64,000 bases of DNA, taken from contig NZ_CP154840.1 of NCBI RefSeq assembly GCF_047301505.1, forward strand, positions 1,302,001-1,366,000. The letters are read 5' to 3'. Position 1 is the stretch's first letter; the number at the start of each line of letters is the position of its first letter. This document shows positions 30,068 through 39,396 of this stretch, piece after piece. The notes beneath the pieces are model-generated. The model saw only the letters and a list, made by a program, of their open reading frames with translations. It was not told where the DNA came from and did no database searches. The stretch is from Lysinibacillus_B sp031181585. GTDB taxonomy: Bacteria > Bacillota > Bacilli > Bacillales_A > Planococcaceae. The position numbers and the translations under genes were made by a program.

Positions 30068-30095
30068 CGTTACGAAAATTAAAATTTATGTAACG
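30068..30095 (+). promoter_or_regulatory. CGTTAC-N16-GTAACG inverted repeat, unit 2
   Basis: Same hexamers and same 16-base spacing as in units 1 and 3 although the inner bases are different (GAAAATTAAAATTTAT). Ends at the GGGAGG ribosome binding site. Confidence 0.6.
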
Positions 30096-30108
30096 GGAGG
30101 GTGAAAAG

Positions 30109-30867
30109 TTGAACGTTGTTGGTTATATACAAGTCTCCCCTCAAGGGCAAGCCAAACAAGGATATAGTTTGAAATATCAAGAAGATGAAATTAAAGCATA
30201 TTGTGAGGAACAAGGATTGAACTTGATACACATTTTTAGAGATGAAGGTATAAGTGGTGCAAAACTAAGTGAAGAAGCATTGGAAATAGACAGGGTGGGC
30301 TTACAAGAAATGTTGGCTCACCTTTCTTCTGTCCAAATTAATTATGTGGTGGTGTTCAATACAAGCCGATTATGGTGGTCGGATAGTGTGAAGGTGTTGA
30401 TACAACGAGAGTTGAAGAAATATGGCTGTGATATTAAAAGTATTGAACAGCAGTTTTACAGCATTCACAAAAAAGACCCAAATGACTTTTTGGTTAATGG
30501 GTTAATGGAGTTATTAGACCAATATCAACGGCTTGAAATAGCACTGAAACTAACGAAAGGAAGAAATAAAAAAGCAAAGGAAGGTAGATATGCAGGAGTA
30601 AGGGCTACATTTGGTTATACAAAACAAAAAGGTGAAAAGGAGCTAAAGATACATAACGGTCAAGCAGAAGTAGTTAAACGGTTGTTTGAACTAAAACAGC
30701 TACATAAGAAATGGTCACTGTCTAGGTTGGCAGAAGCATTAAATGAGGAAGGGTATAGAACAACTCAAGGTAAAATGTTTACCAAAGTACAAGTAAAACG
30801 CATTTTAGACCGAGAAAGCTTCTATCAAGGAATCTATACATATGGACAAATACAAGCAAATGGGTAA
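30109..30867 (+). CDS. Serine recombinase of unit 2, probably catalytically dead
   Basis: 252 residues from TTG 30,109 (GGGAGGGTG upstream). It aligns with the unit 1 enzyme but reads NVVGYIQVSPQGQ where the active form is GYVRVSTEGQ, and NTSRLWWSD where the active form is SRLWRSD. These changes replace the Arg two before the nucleophilic Ser and the second Arg of the S-R-L-x-R motif (R8 and R71 in gamma-delta resolvase numbering), both needed for catalysis in the family. It also ends eight codons early at TAA. DNA binding may persist. Conservation elsewhere is good, so decay is recent or binding is retained. Confidence 0.8.
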   Translation: MNVVGYIQVSPQGQAKQGYSLKYQEDEIKAYCEEQGLNLIHIFRDEGISGAKLSEEALEIDRVGLQEMLAHLSSVQINYVVVFNTSRLWWSDSVKVLIQRELKKYGCDIKSIEQQFYSIHKKDPNDFLVNGLMELLDQYQRLEIALKLTKGRNKKAKEGRYAGVRATFGYTKQKGEKELKIHNGQAEVVKRLFELKQLHKKWSLSRLAEALNEEGYRTTQGKMFTKVQVKRILDRESFYQGIYTYGQIQANG

Positions 30868-30934
30868 CATCAAGCAATAATTTAACAAGGTACTTAAAGA
30901 AAACGCTTATTTTACTATATATTCTATGAGGACA

Positions 30935-31007
30935 TGAAAATGGATAGGCTTTCGTACCAATGCGCACCTGAAGGTGAATGCTCGAACTAAGGTTGGCGGC
31001 ATTTTCA
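30935..31007 (+). ncRNA. Candidate IS110 bridge-like structured RNA, copy 2
   Basis: Exactly 73 bases like the other copies, with the same TGAAAATG/CATTTTCA helix and CGTACC segment. The inner hairpin is GCGCACC-TGAA-GGTGAATGC: the loop differs and one C-G becomes U-G, keeping the pairing. Confidence 0.5.
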
Positions 31008-31041
31008 TTCAATAGTTGACAACTGAATAGGAGGATGAACC

Positions 31042-32277
31042 ATGCATGAAAAACAGAAACACATTTATGTGGGTGTAGACTTACATAAACATCATCATGT
31101 GGCAGTGATTATTAATTGTTGGCGAGAGAAGCTTGATGAAATAAAGGTTGAAAATAAACCGTCCGCTTTTTCAACATGTTTACTAGATATTGATAAACTG
31201 ACAGAAGAAGGGTTGACACCTGTATTTGGCTTAGAAGATGTGGGTGGTTACGGTCGAGCACTGGCACAATATCTAACTGACCATGGACAAGTTGTAAAAG
31301 AAGTAAATCCAGCACTTTCATACGCTGAACGAAAAAGCCACATGACCACACAAAAAAGTGACAGTTGGGATGCGAATTGTGTGGCGCGCATATTGGTAAA
31401 TAAACTTGACCAATTGCCAGACGCAAAGCCACATGATTTATTTTGCTCAATACGATAACTGGTCACTAGAAGAAATGCATTGGTGAAAGCACAAGGTGCT
31501 TTGAAGAACCAACTTCACATTCAATTGAACCACCATTATCCAGGCTATAAGAAGTTTTTCTCAGAGGTGGATGGAAAAACAGCACTAGTATTTTGGGAAA
31601 AGTACCCTTCACCATCTTGCTTAGAGGGTGTGAGTGTAAAACAGTTGACTACCTTTTTATTAGAAGTGAGTAATAATACGTGTTCGGTGAAAAAAGCAAA
31701 CGAAATATTGAAGCTAGTAAAAGAGGATGGGAATACAACAAAAGAATATCAAGAAACACGAAATTTTTTGGTAGAAAGCATTTTGCGCCATATTTTATTT
31801 GGAAAGCAGGAAATAGGCAAGGTGGAAAGAGAATTAAAAGAGTTAATGAGCTTACTAGACTTTCACCTAGACTCTATGCCAGGAATTGACCTTGTGAGAG
31901 CTTCCGCATTAATTGCCGAGATAGGTGATGTAAGGCGCTTTCCTAATGCCAATAAATTAGCACGATTTGCGGGGATTGCGCCTGTTTACTTTGGTTCTGG
32001 CGGGAAAGGCAAGGAACAAAAAAGCAAACAGGGAAATCGGGCGCTGCACGCTATATTTTATAACCTCGCCGTACAACAAGTGCAAGTAGCAAAAGGGAGT
32101 AAACTTCCAAGAAACCCAGTGTTCTATGCTTACTACCAAAGGAAACTTAAAGAAGGCAAAACAAAGGGACAAGCATTGGTTTGTATCATGAGAAGGCTTG
32201 TGAACATTGTTTATGGAATGATGAAAAATAAAACTGCTTATAAATTACCGATAATACAAGAGAGAGAAGTAGTTTAA
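31042..32277 (+). pseudogene. IS110-family transposase, interrupted by an in-frame TAA
   Basis: ATG 31,042 with GGAGGATG. The DEDD half runs to 31,458, where CGATAACTG replaces the CAACAGTTA of unit 1, giving a TAA at 31,456-31,458. The rest continues in the same frame (LVTRRN..., KAQGALKNQLHIQLNHHY...) to 32,277. All DEDD and C-terminal Ser motifs remain. The identical stop occurs in unit 3. Confidence 0.9.
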
Positions 32278-32331
32278 TAAGGTTTTAGATGGGTTATTTT
32301 TTAACTTTTAGATTTTAAGATTACAACATAG

Positions 32332-32679
32332 GGTACTGGAAAAGTTGATTTGACTACAATAACTAACCCTGAAGATTTCTTAGATATAGTAATGGAGCGA
32401 CAGGGACTAGATAAATTACCTGGAAGATTCAAAGAAAAGTGGATGGATGGTGACTATAAATACGAGATAAGGGCTCACGAAGCTGAAACTCAGTATGGAA
32501 AAACTGGTAGTATTTATAGAGTAGGGAGACAGAAACCAGGTAACGGAACAGAATATATGGATTCTAATGGGAAATGGCATCATGAAAGTACACTGAAGGA
32601 AACGCATAAAGATGGGCGGCCAAACCCTTTATTTAATGAAGAGGCTGCGAGAAATACACATATTCAGTTAAATAGATAA
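32332..32679 (+). pseudogene. Orphan toxin tip after unit 2, type-30-like polymorphic toxin domain
   Basis: In frame from linker GTG: GTGKVDLTTITNPEDFLDIV..., then YKYEIRAHEAETQYGKTGSIYRVGRQ, TEYMDSNGKWHHESTLK and NEEAARNTHIQLNR. The pattern GxxYKYExRxHxA...GKTGxIYRV...W...S.LK...HIQL is that of the polymorphic toxin type 30 domain (Ntox30, predicted RNase of the BECR fold) by recall. The TTG at 32,350 has no clear ribosome binding site and a TAG from the element end precedes the linker codons, so expression is doubtful. Confidence 0.65.
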
Positions 32680-32692
32680 GGAAGTGATAATA

Positions 32693-33112
32693 TTGAGTGA
32701 CCAAAGATTTTTAATGGATGAAAATGAAGTAATGCAAATAATAACGCGAATTAATGAGTACGTTTCTCAAGAGTTATGGATGGATTTTGATGTTACTTTA
32801 TCAAATGGGTGGGATTTAACAATTATAGGTAGGTTGGATAATACCACAAAGAAAGTTAATATTGAAATCAATTTTGAGCAAGTCCACTTTGTTTCTCTGC
32901 CTTTTGGTTGGAAAACGGATACATCATACCCAATAATTAAGTTGGCCAATGAGGAAGAAATAGAGAATTTAACAGATAAATTTGAAGTGGACAAAGGTAA
33001 CTATATTTTTAAGTTCATTGCTGAAGGTTTTGATAGTGAAAAATATTACTTTGTGGGAGCAAAAAAAATTTCCTGTTTATTGCTTGATAAGCAAACAAAT
33101 GAGTTAAAATAA
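32693..33112 (+). CDS. Immunity protein for the type-30-like tip
   Basis: 139 residues from TTG 32,693, preceded by AAGGAAGTG at correct spacing. Acidic, mixed alpha/beta: SDQRFLMDENEVMQIITRINEYVSQELWMDFDVTLSNGWDL. Immunity role inferred from its position 13 bases after the tip. Confidence 0.65.
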   Translation: MSDQRFLMDENEVMQIITRINEYVSQELWMDFDVTLSNGWDLTIIGRLDNTTKKVNIEINFEQVHFVSLPFGWKTDTSYPIIKLANEEEIENLTDKFEVDKGNYIFKFIAEGFDSEKYYFVGAKKISCLLLDKQTNELK

Positions 33113-33449
33113 CATGCAAAGTTTAATGTGGAAAATTTGTTGAGCTACTCAGTAGAATATAAGTTATTATATGTTACTGCTAGAAAATTGTATGTTCCAG
33201 AATCGCGAGTTCTTGAAGGCTGTACCATTTAGTTATTTTAATAAAGAGATAACGAGAAAAGAACAAAAATTGGATGAGATTATATTTAAACAGCAAGGGT
33301 AGTATAACTAACGAACCAACGGGAATGACATAGCTCTTGGCGCTAAATAAGCGTATGATATTAATATATAGTCATATCCTTTTGGTTAGTCAGCACTCTT
33401 CTATTGCTTTCGTAAGTGCCAGATATACAAGATAATATATGACTTGAAG
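33113..33449. other. Gene-free stretch with a degenerate post-terminator repeat
   Basis: Contains GAAGGCTGTACCAT..., ATGAGATTATATTTAAACAGCAAGGGTAGT and CTCTTGGCGCTAAATAA, decayed versions of the repeat at 24.6 and 40.5 kb. No array terminator of the CCTTGA family was found here. Confidence 0.45.
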
Positions 33450-33486
33450 CACTTGATTATCCTATTGCGGGTAACAAGTGTTTTTT
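33450..33486 (+). terminator. CACTTG...CAAGTG hairpin terminator
   Basis: CACTTG / CAAGTG arms and TTTTTT. Related hairpins lie at 40,962 and 49,933; this second terminator family stands at the right edge of intergenic debris. Confidence 0.65.
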
Positions 33487-33533
33487 CATATTTTTATATC
33501 TTCATGTACATCGTGTGAAAAGATAAGGATTAT

Positions 33534-33741
33534 TTGGTTAGCTTACTAAATGTTAAACATTTTAAAGGTACTAATATACAAGGGAATAAAGCTTCTTTGA
33601 AAAGCACTAAAGGTAACAAAAAGAAGATCCTAAAAGGTATAGAATCTGGAGAGAAGTCCTTTAGTTTGGTATTGAAAGTAGCTGACCTTGTACCTAGTAT
33701 CTCCAATGTTAAGACCGGATTTAAAGGAGTCGATACAGCAG
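33534..33741 (+). pseudogene. Remnant of a second LXG toxin: pre-toxin TG-like segment
   Basis: The frame gives KKKILKGIESGEKSFSLVLKVADLVPSISNVKTGFKGVD, matching the ILKGIE...LIP...NVKxG pattern of the PT-TG pre-toxin domain often found in LXG toxins. At about 33,741 it joins, at CAGCAGGTAAGCAAAAGCA, to sequence from the main LXG gene, marking a recombination point. Confidence 0.6.
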
Positions 33742-34494
33742 GTAAGCAAAAGCAACGATCCAGATCTGGAGGAAATCTATGCTGCACTGGCCAAGCAGGC
33801 AGAAGGCATGGATGTTAGCAGCCCGTCCTCACCTGGTACCTATTCGGCGAAGGAAGAGATCACCTATGAAGGCATGCGGAAGGTGCTTGGGGGAAATGGC
33901 TCAGGTACACCGGACGGGCTTGCGCTATATGCCAAATCTATGGGGCCATCTGCCAAGTATGTATTCGATTTCTTTACGGAGGATATTCGGACCATACTGG
34001 ACCCAGAAGCAACAGCAGTTGAAAAAGCAATGGCTATCGGGTTTACCTTCTTTAAGCCTGCGAAGCTATTGGATAAGGCAGGAGACGTTGCAGGGGCTGC
34101 GAGGGATGCAGGTAAGGCTGTTGATAGGGGTAGGGGTACGGGTGAACTTAAGCATCCAGTTTTAGATAATCCACGAGTAGGTAGTGCATTAAAAGATGAT
34201 TTTTATCATAACTTTAATGATATAATTGATAATTATGCAGATGATGCTCAAAGATTTGATTTGCCAAATAAAAAAGGACATATGGATTCGTTGTATCAGA
34301 TAGAAGGTTCAGTGGTTAAGTATGAAACGAAATATGTAAAGGTTAAGAATAACGCCTCTGAAATGATACAGACGAAAGAAACAAAAGATGGAGTGTTTGA
34401 ATGGGTGGTAGATCCTAAGACTAACACAGTAACCCATAGAACATTTATACCTGGTGGCAAAGTTACAGGAAAAATAAATCAATGGGGGAAATAG
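33688..34494 (+). CDS. 5'-truncated LXG-family toxin with a different tip
   Basis: From 33,744 the DNA is nearly identical to the main LXG gene (QVSKSNDPDLEEIYAALAKQAEGMD... ITYEGMRKVLGGNGSGTPDG), then an alternative pre-toxin stretch (LALYAKSMGPSAKYVFDFFTEDIRTILDPEAT), and a linker DRGRGTGEL. The tip (about 115 residues) reads DFYHNFNDIIDNYADDAQRFDLPN...YQIEGSV...FEWVVDPKTNTVTHRTFIPGG, a domain I recall from Gram-positive polymorphic toxins without a firm activity. There is no LXG domain, so it cannot be exported as is; it is a donor cassette. The ATG at 33,688 has no convincing ribosome binding site. Confidence 0.75.
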   Translation: MYLVSPMLRPDLKESIQQVSKSNDPDLEEIYAALAKQAEGMDVSSPSSPGTYSAKEEITYEGMRKVLGGNGSGTPDGLALYAKSMGPSAKYVFDFFTEDIRTILDPEATAVEKAMAIGFTFFKPAKLLDKAGDVAGAARDAGKAVDRGRGTGELKHPVLDNPRVGSALKDDFYHNFNDIIDNYADDAQRFDLPNKKGHMDSLYQIEGSVVKYETKYVKVKNNASEMIQTKETKDGVFEWVVDPKTNTVTHRTFIPGGKVTGKINQWGK

Positions 34495-34498
34495 GAAA

Positions 34499-34987
34499 TT
34501 GTATAAAATCGAAATAGTTGAGAAAAATGGATTTAATTGTAACTGGGCTACGTTATTTATTGGTAGACAGTTTAAGTTAATATCTTCCTTAGAAGTAACA
34601 AATTACGCTACCGAATATCTAAAGAATAATCCTAATGTTAATAATGAGTTCATCCTTGAATTGGCGTGGGAACAAGTAGAAGATAAAGTAGAAGATAAAG
34701 TAGATGATATACTTGAAAGAATAATCTCTGACAGTTCTTCGGAAGACATGGCTAAAGAGTATCATAAGTGGTTATATAGTATTATAAAAGAGGCATATAA
34801 TAATTATTCTGATGAAAATATCTTTGAAGAAATTGAAAATATTTTTTCAATGTTTAATACGCCCCAAAATATGTATGACTTTTTTAGAAAAGTATCGGAT
34901 GCATTTTATTATCCATCTGATTCAAAACATACAATTAAAGAACTTGTTGAGGAGTTTTTGGATGCGGAGAAGCAATTAATATTATAA
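34499..34987 (+). CDS. Immunity protein for the 34-kb tip
   Basis: 162 residues from TTG 34,499, four bases after the toxin stop. Very acidic and helical, with an EDKVEDKVDD run and SDENIFEEIENIF. No signal peptide. Immunity role from position; family not recognised. Confidence 0.65.
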   Translation: MYKIEIVEKNGFNCNWATLFIGRQFKLISSLEVTNYATEYLKNNPNVNNEFILELAWEQVEDKVEDKVDDILERIISDSSSEDMAKEYHKWLYSIIKEAYNNYSDENIFEEIENIFSMFNTPQNMYDFFRKVSDAFYYPSDSKHTIKELVEEFLDAEKQLIL

Positions 34988-35029
34988 TAACTAGAGAGTT
35001 TAAAGAGAACGATGGACTAATAAGCCATC

Positions 35030-35191
35030 GTGAAAGAAAGTTTAATTGATATAGATATCTTTGTAAAAGAGACACTCATAAATGCACAAAAGTTTTTAAG
35101 CTTTGTATCAGTATTAAACCCTCAATTATTAAAAAGTGAAAATATAAAAATGGTACAAAATTTAATCTATGAGCTAGAGCTTAGTTTGTAG
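35030..35191 (+). CDS. Short immunity-like fragment
   Basis: A GTG-started 53-codon frame (VKESLIDIDIFVKETLINAQKFLSFVSVLNPQ...NLIYELELSL), helical and acidic. It may be the C-terminal remnant of an immunity gene. No clear ribosome binding site. Confidence 0.3.
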   Translation: MKESLIDIDIFVKETLINAQKFLSFVSVLNPQLLKSENIKMVQNLIYELELSL

Positions 35192-35409
35192 TAAAAATAA
35201 TCTTCCTTTTAGATAATTGATGTTGATTAATGCTTATAGATTAGAGTCAGCAATAGACGCAAACTCATTGTCTATATCTTCTAAGAAAGCTAGACACATA
35301 ATAATTTATCCAGATATTTTATTTTCAATCCTATCAGCAGAACTTACAATACAATCAATAAACCATAATGTGAGCTAGGCGCTTGTATTGTGGTTTGTGT
35401 TTTTTATAA

Positions 35410-35914
35410 ATGGTCTATAAAATCCTATTGCCAGGGCATAAGGCTACGGGTAATACTAATCTGACTGAATCTTCATTACCTAATGGGAGTAAGCCAAAAG
35501 GAGAATACACAAAGGGTGATTCACCTGGTGTTAAGAAAGAGAATGAAACAGCAGAGTTCTTGGCAAATAAGGGCTATGAAATAAAAATGTTAAATGAAGT
35601 AAATGGCGGTAATGGTCACGGTATAAAAGCAACATCTAATCCAGATTTTCTCATTGAAGGCAAAGTATTTGATTGTTATGCTCCAACACCAAATACGAAG
35701 ACAGATAATGTCCTTAGGACCCATAACAAGTAAAACAAAAACACAGGCAGAAAGAATTGTTCTTAATGTGGATAATTTTCCACCTGAGAAAATTCTTGAA
35801 ATTACTGAAGGTATTTAAAGAAAAGCTAATCCAAATGGAGATTTGAAAAACTTAAAAGAATTACTTATTGTGAACGACGGAAAAATTACACGAGTATTTG
35901 GAGAGGAGAAATAA
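35410..35914 (+). pseudogene. Orphan CdiA-CT-like tRNase toxin tip, frameshifted
   Basis: After a degenerate linker (HKATGNTNLTE) comes ETAEFLANKGYEIKMLNE, SNPDFLIEGKVFDCYAPTPNTK, then after a frameshift near 35,725 KTKTQAERIVLNVDNFPPEKILEITEGI, an in-frame TAA, and NLKELLIVNDGKITRVFGEEK. The SNPDFLIEGKVFDCYAP...KTKxQAxRIVLN pattern is that of the CdiA C-terminal tRNase (PD-(D/E)XK-like) domain. At least one frameshift and one nonsense change make it inactive. The intact immunity gene follows at once. Confidence 0.75.
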
Positions 35915-36388
35915 ATGGATTACGAATTGTTTTTAAGCTCTAATTTAAGTTGTAAATCCCTGGCGGAAATTATTCGAAGTATAATAGTTGAATCTGTGAA
36001 CGAAGAGATAACTGTTCACATTAGTGAAGAAGAAATAGTTATTGGGATTAAGTATTTTTCATTAGCTCTAGAAATTGAGGATATATCTGACATAGCTTTT
36101 ATTAGAAGGCATTACGATTTAGATGTAAATGTATGCATTAGAGTTCAATTATTTGGTAACACTTTCTATCAAGGAATAGAAGTTTTGTTTAAAGTTATTG
36201 GGAATCTTATGAGACAAGTTGGCGGAAATCTATTGTTTTTAGAAAACGGTTCGGATCAATTACTTAGAAAAGAGAATGGTCAGTTAATTGTCAATAGTGA
36301 TTTAGATCAATACCAGGTAAAATATTTAACCAAGAGTTTGCTTAGTTTTCTTGAACATTCTTACATTAAAGAAAAATTGCCAAACTAG
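35915..36388 (+). CDS. Immunity protein, possibly SitI3-like
   Basis: 157 residues from ATG 35,915 behind GGAGAGGAG. The start MDYELFLSSNLSCKSLAEII and the core VCIRVQLFGNTFYQGIEVLFKVIGNLM...LLFLENGSDQLLRKENGQLIVN resemble SitI3-type proteins (predicted partners of polymorphic toxins) by recall. It is intact though its toxin tip is broken. Confidence 0.55.
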   Translation: MDYELFLSSNLSCKSLAEIIRSIIVESVNEEITVHISEEEIVIGIKYFSLALEIEDISDIAFIRRHYDLDVNVCIRVQLFGNTFYQGIEVLFKVIGNLMRQVGGNLLFLENGSDQLLRKENGQLIVNSDLDQYQVKYLTKSLLSFLEHSYIKEKLPN

Positions 36389-36419
36389 GCATTTGGTTAT
36401 TATAAACGAATAAAACCAT

Positions 36420-36743
36420 TATAATTATAGAAGAAATTAACATCTACCTAAAAGTTAGAGCAGTCTTAGGTGCACGAGCATTACTAGATGATAATGACCT
36501 AAGAATTGAGCAGGAATAGGAAGAGTTAATTGTTTTACTAAGTAAAGATGAAAACTTGACTTTGAGTTTTTTAAAGGTTTGTACAAAAAAACAGAACTTT
36601 CATTTTTAAGTGAGGTTGTTGAAGAAGTGGCTTATAATTTACAAAGTAAAAAGTATATTGAATTAATATATTGCCTAGATCAAAGATACCTAGATTTAAA
36701 CTTAAAGAGAAGTATACGAATTGCTGAGGAGTACATGGATTAA
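36420..36743 (+). pseudogene. Decayed immunity gene, paralogue of the fragment at 60.4 kb
   Basis: The 3' 240 bases align with 60,384-60,629 (EELIVLLSKDE..., EEVAYNLQSKxYIEL, DLNLKRSI). Here a TAG and a frameshift in an A run break the frame. This copy extends 5' of the IS junction present in the other, and shows what the undisrupted gene looked like. Confidence 0.75.
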
Positions 36744-36876
36744 ATTTGAGATATCAAAGTTTTGAATCCAAAAGTTTATGCGAAAAATTACTTTATTTAG
36801 ACTAATTACTTCTTTAGAAGAAACAAATAATGATATTTTGTATCAAGAGAGATTAATCCTGGTTTCCAAGCAAAAA

Positions 36877-36909
36877 CCTTGATTGGCTAAATGCCTTTCA
36901 AGGTTTTTT
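36877..36909 (+). terminator. Array terminator 3
   Basis: CCTTGATTGGCT...GCCTTTCAAGG and TTTTTT after the decayed immunity gene. Confidence 0.88.
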
Positions 36910-37014
36910 CTCTGATGATAAAATTAGCTGATACATTCGAGACAATTTAAAACCGATTTATCTGCGAGTGGAAAGCTCAAGTAGGCTGCAATAATATTTT
37001 GTTTCATTATACGG

Positions 37015-38184
37015 ATGACGAGAATAGCAAAGTTCGAGGATAAAGCGGGATTGACAGATGTCAATTTCCCAGCTGATACCTGGTCTGCGATGGCTTCACG
37101 GTCCAGCCTGGGCATGGCGATAGCTGCCCAGCAGGCACCAGTCGGCAGTGTGGCACATGCGCTGCATGAACAGAATCAGCTTACTATGATGCTGCAGGCT
37201 TCCTTATCCAATATGGCGCCAATCCGATTCGGCTTTGGCGGATTTGCGCAAAAGCCCTACCCAACGTATGGCCCTGTGATGCTCGGCTTAGGGAACCTAT
37301 CACCAGGCAATCAAACAAGTGAAACGGTGCAGCAGGTAAGCAAAAGCAGCGATCCAGATCTGGAGGAAATCTATGCTGCACTGGCCAAGCAGGCAGAAGG
37401 CATGGATGTTAGCAGCCCGTCCTCACTTGGTACCTATTCGGCGAAGGAAGAGATCACCTATGAAGGCATGCGGAAGGTGCTTGGGGGAAATGGCTCAGGT
37501 ACACCGGACGGGCTTGCGCTATATGCCAAATCTATGGGGCCATCTGCCAAGTATGTATTCGATTTCTTTACGGAGGATATTCGGACCATACTGGACCCAG
37601 AAGCAACAGCAGTTGAAAAAGCAATGGCTATCGGGTTTACCTTCTTTAAGCCTGCGAAGCTATTGGATAAGGCAGGAGACGTTGCAGGGGCTGCGAAGGA
37701 TGCAGGGAAGGCTGTAGAGGCTGTTGATGATGTGAAGAGCACAGGTAAGGCAGTTGGTAAGGGTACGGGTAATTATACTGGAGGAAGAACAAAAGCAGAG
37801 TTGGATGAATTGGCACATGATCCAGCTCATGCAGGCTCTACAAGGCAGATTGATATGGATAAAGGAAAACATGAAGCAAGGGTTGGTCTAGAATTGGAGG
37901 AGGCTAAGAAACTAGATGGGCCAATAACTAGAGATCCGTCTGGCAAGGCTGAATTTTTTGATGCCAAAGGGCAAGCCTGGGATGTCAAGTCTTTTAACTC
38001 AAATTATCCTCCTAAAAAGGGAGGTTATAAACTTGAAAACGCAATGAAGTCAATTGATAAATCTTTAGAAGAAGGAGAAAATGTTATACTTGATGTTTCT
38101 AATATGAGTAAGGATAATAAAACAGGGCTTTTGCAAGAAATTTCAAATCGAGGTTTAAAGGATAAAGTAGTAGTGTGGCCTTAG
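37015..38184 (+). CDS. 5'-truncated LXG-family toxin with PD-(D/E)XK-like tip
   Basis: 389 codons. From 37,045 the DNA repeats the main LXG gene from its residue about 198 (AGLTDVNFPADTWSAMASRSSLGMA...), with the alternative pre-toxin block also seen at 33.9 kb, and linker GKGTGN. The tip runs HAGSTRQIDMDKGKHEARVGLELEEAKKLDGPITRDPSGKAEFFDAKGQAWDVKSFNS...ENVILDVSNMSK. Glu in AEFFDA and the D-V-K in WDVK fit a nuclease of the restriction-endonuclease fold, as in CdiA-like toxins. Without the LXG domain it is not an export substrate. The ATG lacks a good ribosome binding site, so it is likely silent. Confidence 0.75.
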   Translation: MTRIAKFEDKAGLTDVNFPADTWSAMASRSSLGMAIAAQQAPVGSVAHALHEQNQLTMMLQASLSNMAPIRFGFGGFAQKPYPTYGPVMLGLGNLSPGNQTSETVQQVSKSSDPDLEEIYAALAKQAEGMDVSSPSSLGTYSAKEEITYEGMRKVLGGNGSGTPDGLALYAKSMGPSAKYVFDFFTEDIRTILDPEATAVEKAMAIGFTFFKPAKLLDKAGDVAGAAKDAGKAVEAVDDVKSTGKAVGKGTGNYTGGRTKAELDELAHDPAHAGSTRQIDMDKGKHEARVGLELEEAKKLDGPITRDPSGKAEFFDAKGQAWDVKSFNSNYPPKKGGYKLENAMKSIDKSLEEGENVILDVSNMSKDNKTGLLQEISNRGLKDKVVVWP

Positions 38185-38197
38185 GAGGTGCTAATAT

Positions 38198-38806
38198 ATG
38201 GATTTATTTACTAAACTAAAAAAATATAAAGAGTTTTCAATGGGATTATCTGAAGAAGTGTGTGAACTAATTTACGAAGATACTTCATTTGAGGACATAG
38301 TATTCACGGGATATGATTTGAATAATAGCAACTTCTTAGAGGTTAAGTTTAATAGTTGTGATTTTTCAAAAGTATATTTAAGTGGAGCAACGCTTTGTGG
38401 TAGTGTTTTTGACAAATGTAAGTTCTCAGAAAATACTTTTAGGAAAGGTAATGCTGACTATTCAATTTTTAATTCAACAGAAATAAATAGATTTGATTTA
38501 TTTAGAACTACTTTTTATGAATCTCAATTTAACAATGTGAACGTTTTCGATTCCAAATATGAATTAACCTATTTGGATGATTCGCATTTTTTAGAAGTGG
38601 TTTTTAAAAATACACAGTTTAAATCAGCATCATTTAATGATTCAACTTTTAAAAATGTAAAATTTATTAATTGTTACTTTGAGAAAACGACATTTCAAAA
38701 TATTACAGGTTTTAGTGAGACCCAATTTGTAAATTCAACAATTGTAATTAATGGAGAGTCTAAAAGTGGCTTATCAAACCATGAGATGAAGACTTTACTA
38801 CAATAA
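38198..38806 (+). CDS. Pentapeptide-repeat immunity protein
   Basis: 202 residues; ATG 38,198 with GGAGGTG. Repeating A/S-x-F-x-x-type pentapeptides (FEDIVFTGYDLNNSNFLEV, VKFINCYFEKTTFQNI) predict a right-handed beta-helix mimicking the shape and charge of DNA. It follows the nuclease-like tip by 13 bases, so it is probably the cognate inhibitor; pentapeptide-repeat proteins are known partners of some nuclease and gyrase toxins. Confidence 0.75.
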   Translation: MDLFTKLKKYKEFSMGLSEEVCELIYEDTSFEDIVFTGYDLNNSNFLEVKFNSCDFSKVYLSGATLCGSVFDKCKFSENTFRKGNADYSIFNSTEINRFDLFRTTFYESQFNNVNVFDSKYELTYLDDSHFLEVVFKNTQFKSASFNDSTFKNVKFINCYFEKTTFQNITGFSETQFVNSTIVINGESKSGLSNHEMKTLLQ

Positions 38807-38867
38807 AATATTCTTCCGAAAAAACAATTATTCTAATCCTAGATTATTCATTAACATATAATAAAAC

Positions 38868-38911
38868 CCGACAGAAAAACTGATCTATCAGCTTTTTTGT
38901 CGGATTTTTTT
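38868..38911 (+). terminator. Rho-independent terminator after the pentapeptide-repeat gene
   Basis: CCGACAGAAAAAC / G-TTTTTTGTCGG hairpin and TTTTTT. It is not of the CCTTGA family, unlike most of the array. Confidence 0.85.
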
Positions 38912-39009
38912 CAGTTGAAAGATGAAAAAACAGTAGTGTGATAAATTATTTAGGAGTCTGTTTTCTAAAAATCTTTGATTAGTTGATCATATATTATGAA
39001 CCTTAAAAT

Positions 39010-39396
39010 AATGATGGTAAAGTTACAGTTAAATCAATTGAAACAATTGAATCAAACCCAAGTGCATCTAGTGGGAAGAGTGTAAATGAAATTGCTGGAG
39101 TTTTAAAGAGTGAAGATTATGATAAAGGCGCTGAATCTGTCGAAGGAGGAATCCTAAAAGGTATATAAATCGGAAGAGAAGTCCTTTAGCTGGGTATCTC
39201 TAATATTAAGGACGGACTCGAAGAAGTCTTCGGCGTAAATCCAATCAACGGCGACAAAATTAGCAGCTATTCCCGGAGAGCCGCTTGTCAGAGTAGGAGC
39301 TAAGGTAGGCAAAGGCGCCATTAATACGGGGAAAGAAGTGGTGAGACAAGTAAAGAATGTCCTTCATCCAGACAAGGTAAAAAAGCTGCCAAGAAA
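39010..39396 (+). pseudogene. Remnant of the second LXG toxin (PT-TG-like region)
   Basis: Pieces in shifting frames: NDGKVTVKSIETIES..., EGGILKGI (stop), ISNIKDGLEEVFGVNPINGDKISSYSRRA, then KVGKGAINTGKEVVRQVKNVLHPDK. This is the PT-TG pre-toxin pattern and it leads into the next frame. At least three frame breaks. A related small piece (VLHPNKVK-like) is near 53,370. Confidence 0.65.

Larger units (their letters stand above)
30068..32330 (+). mobile_element. Compound mobile unit 2: recombinase, RNA candidate, IS110-family transposase (decayed)
   Basis: Lacks the XRE gene. The recombinase has lost catalytic residues and the transposase is interrupted by a stop, but the RNA candidate and right end are preserved. 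The right end abuts GGGTAC of an orphan tip at 32,331. Left end uncertain. Confidence 0.7.

Noticed and set aside
31456..31458. The shared TAA in transposases 2 and 3 as programmed recoding
   Set aside because: No conserved stimulatory structure or slippery site is evident, the intact copy has a Gln codon there, and gene conversion explains the shared lesion.
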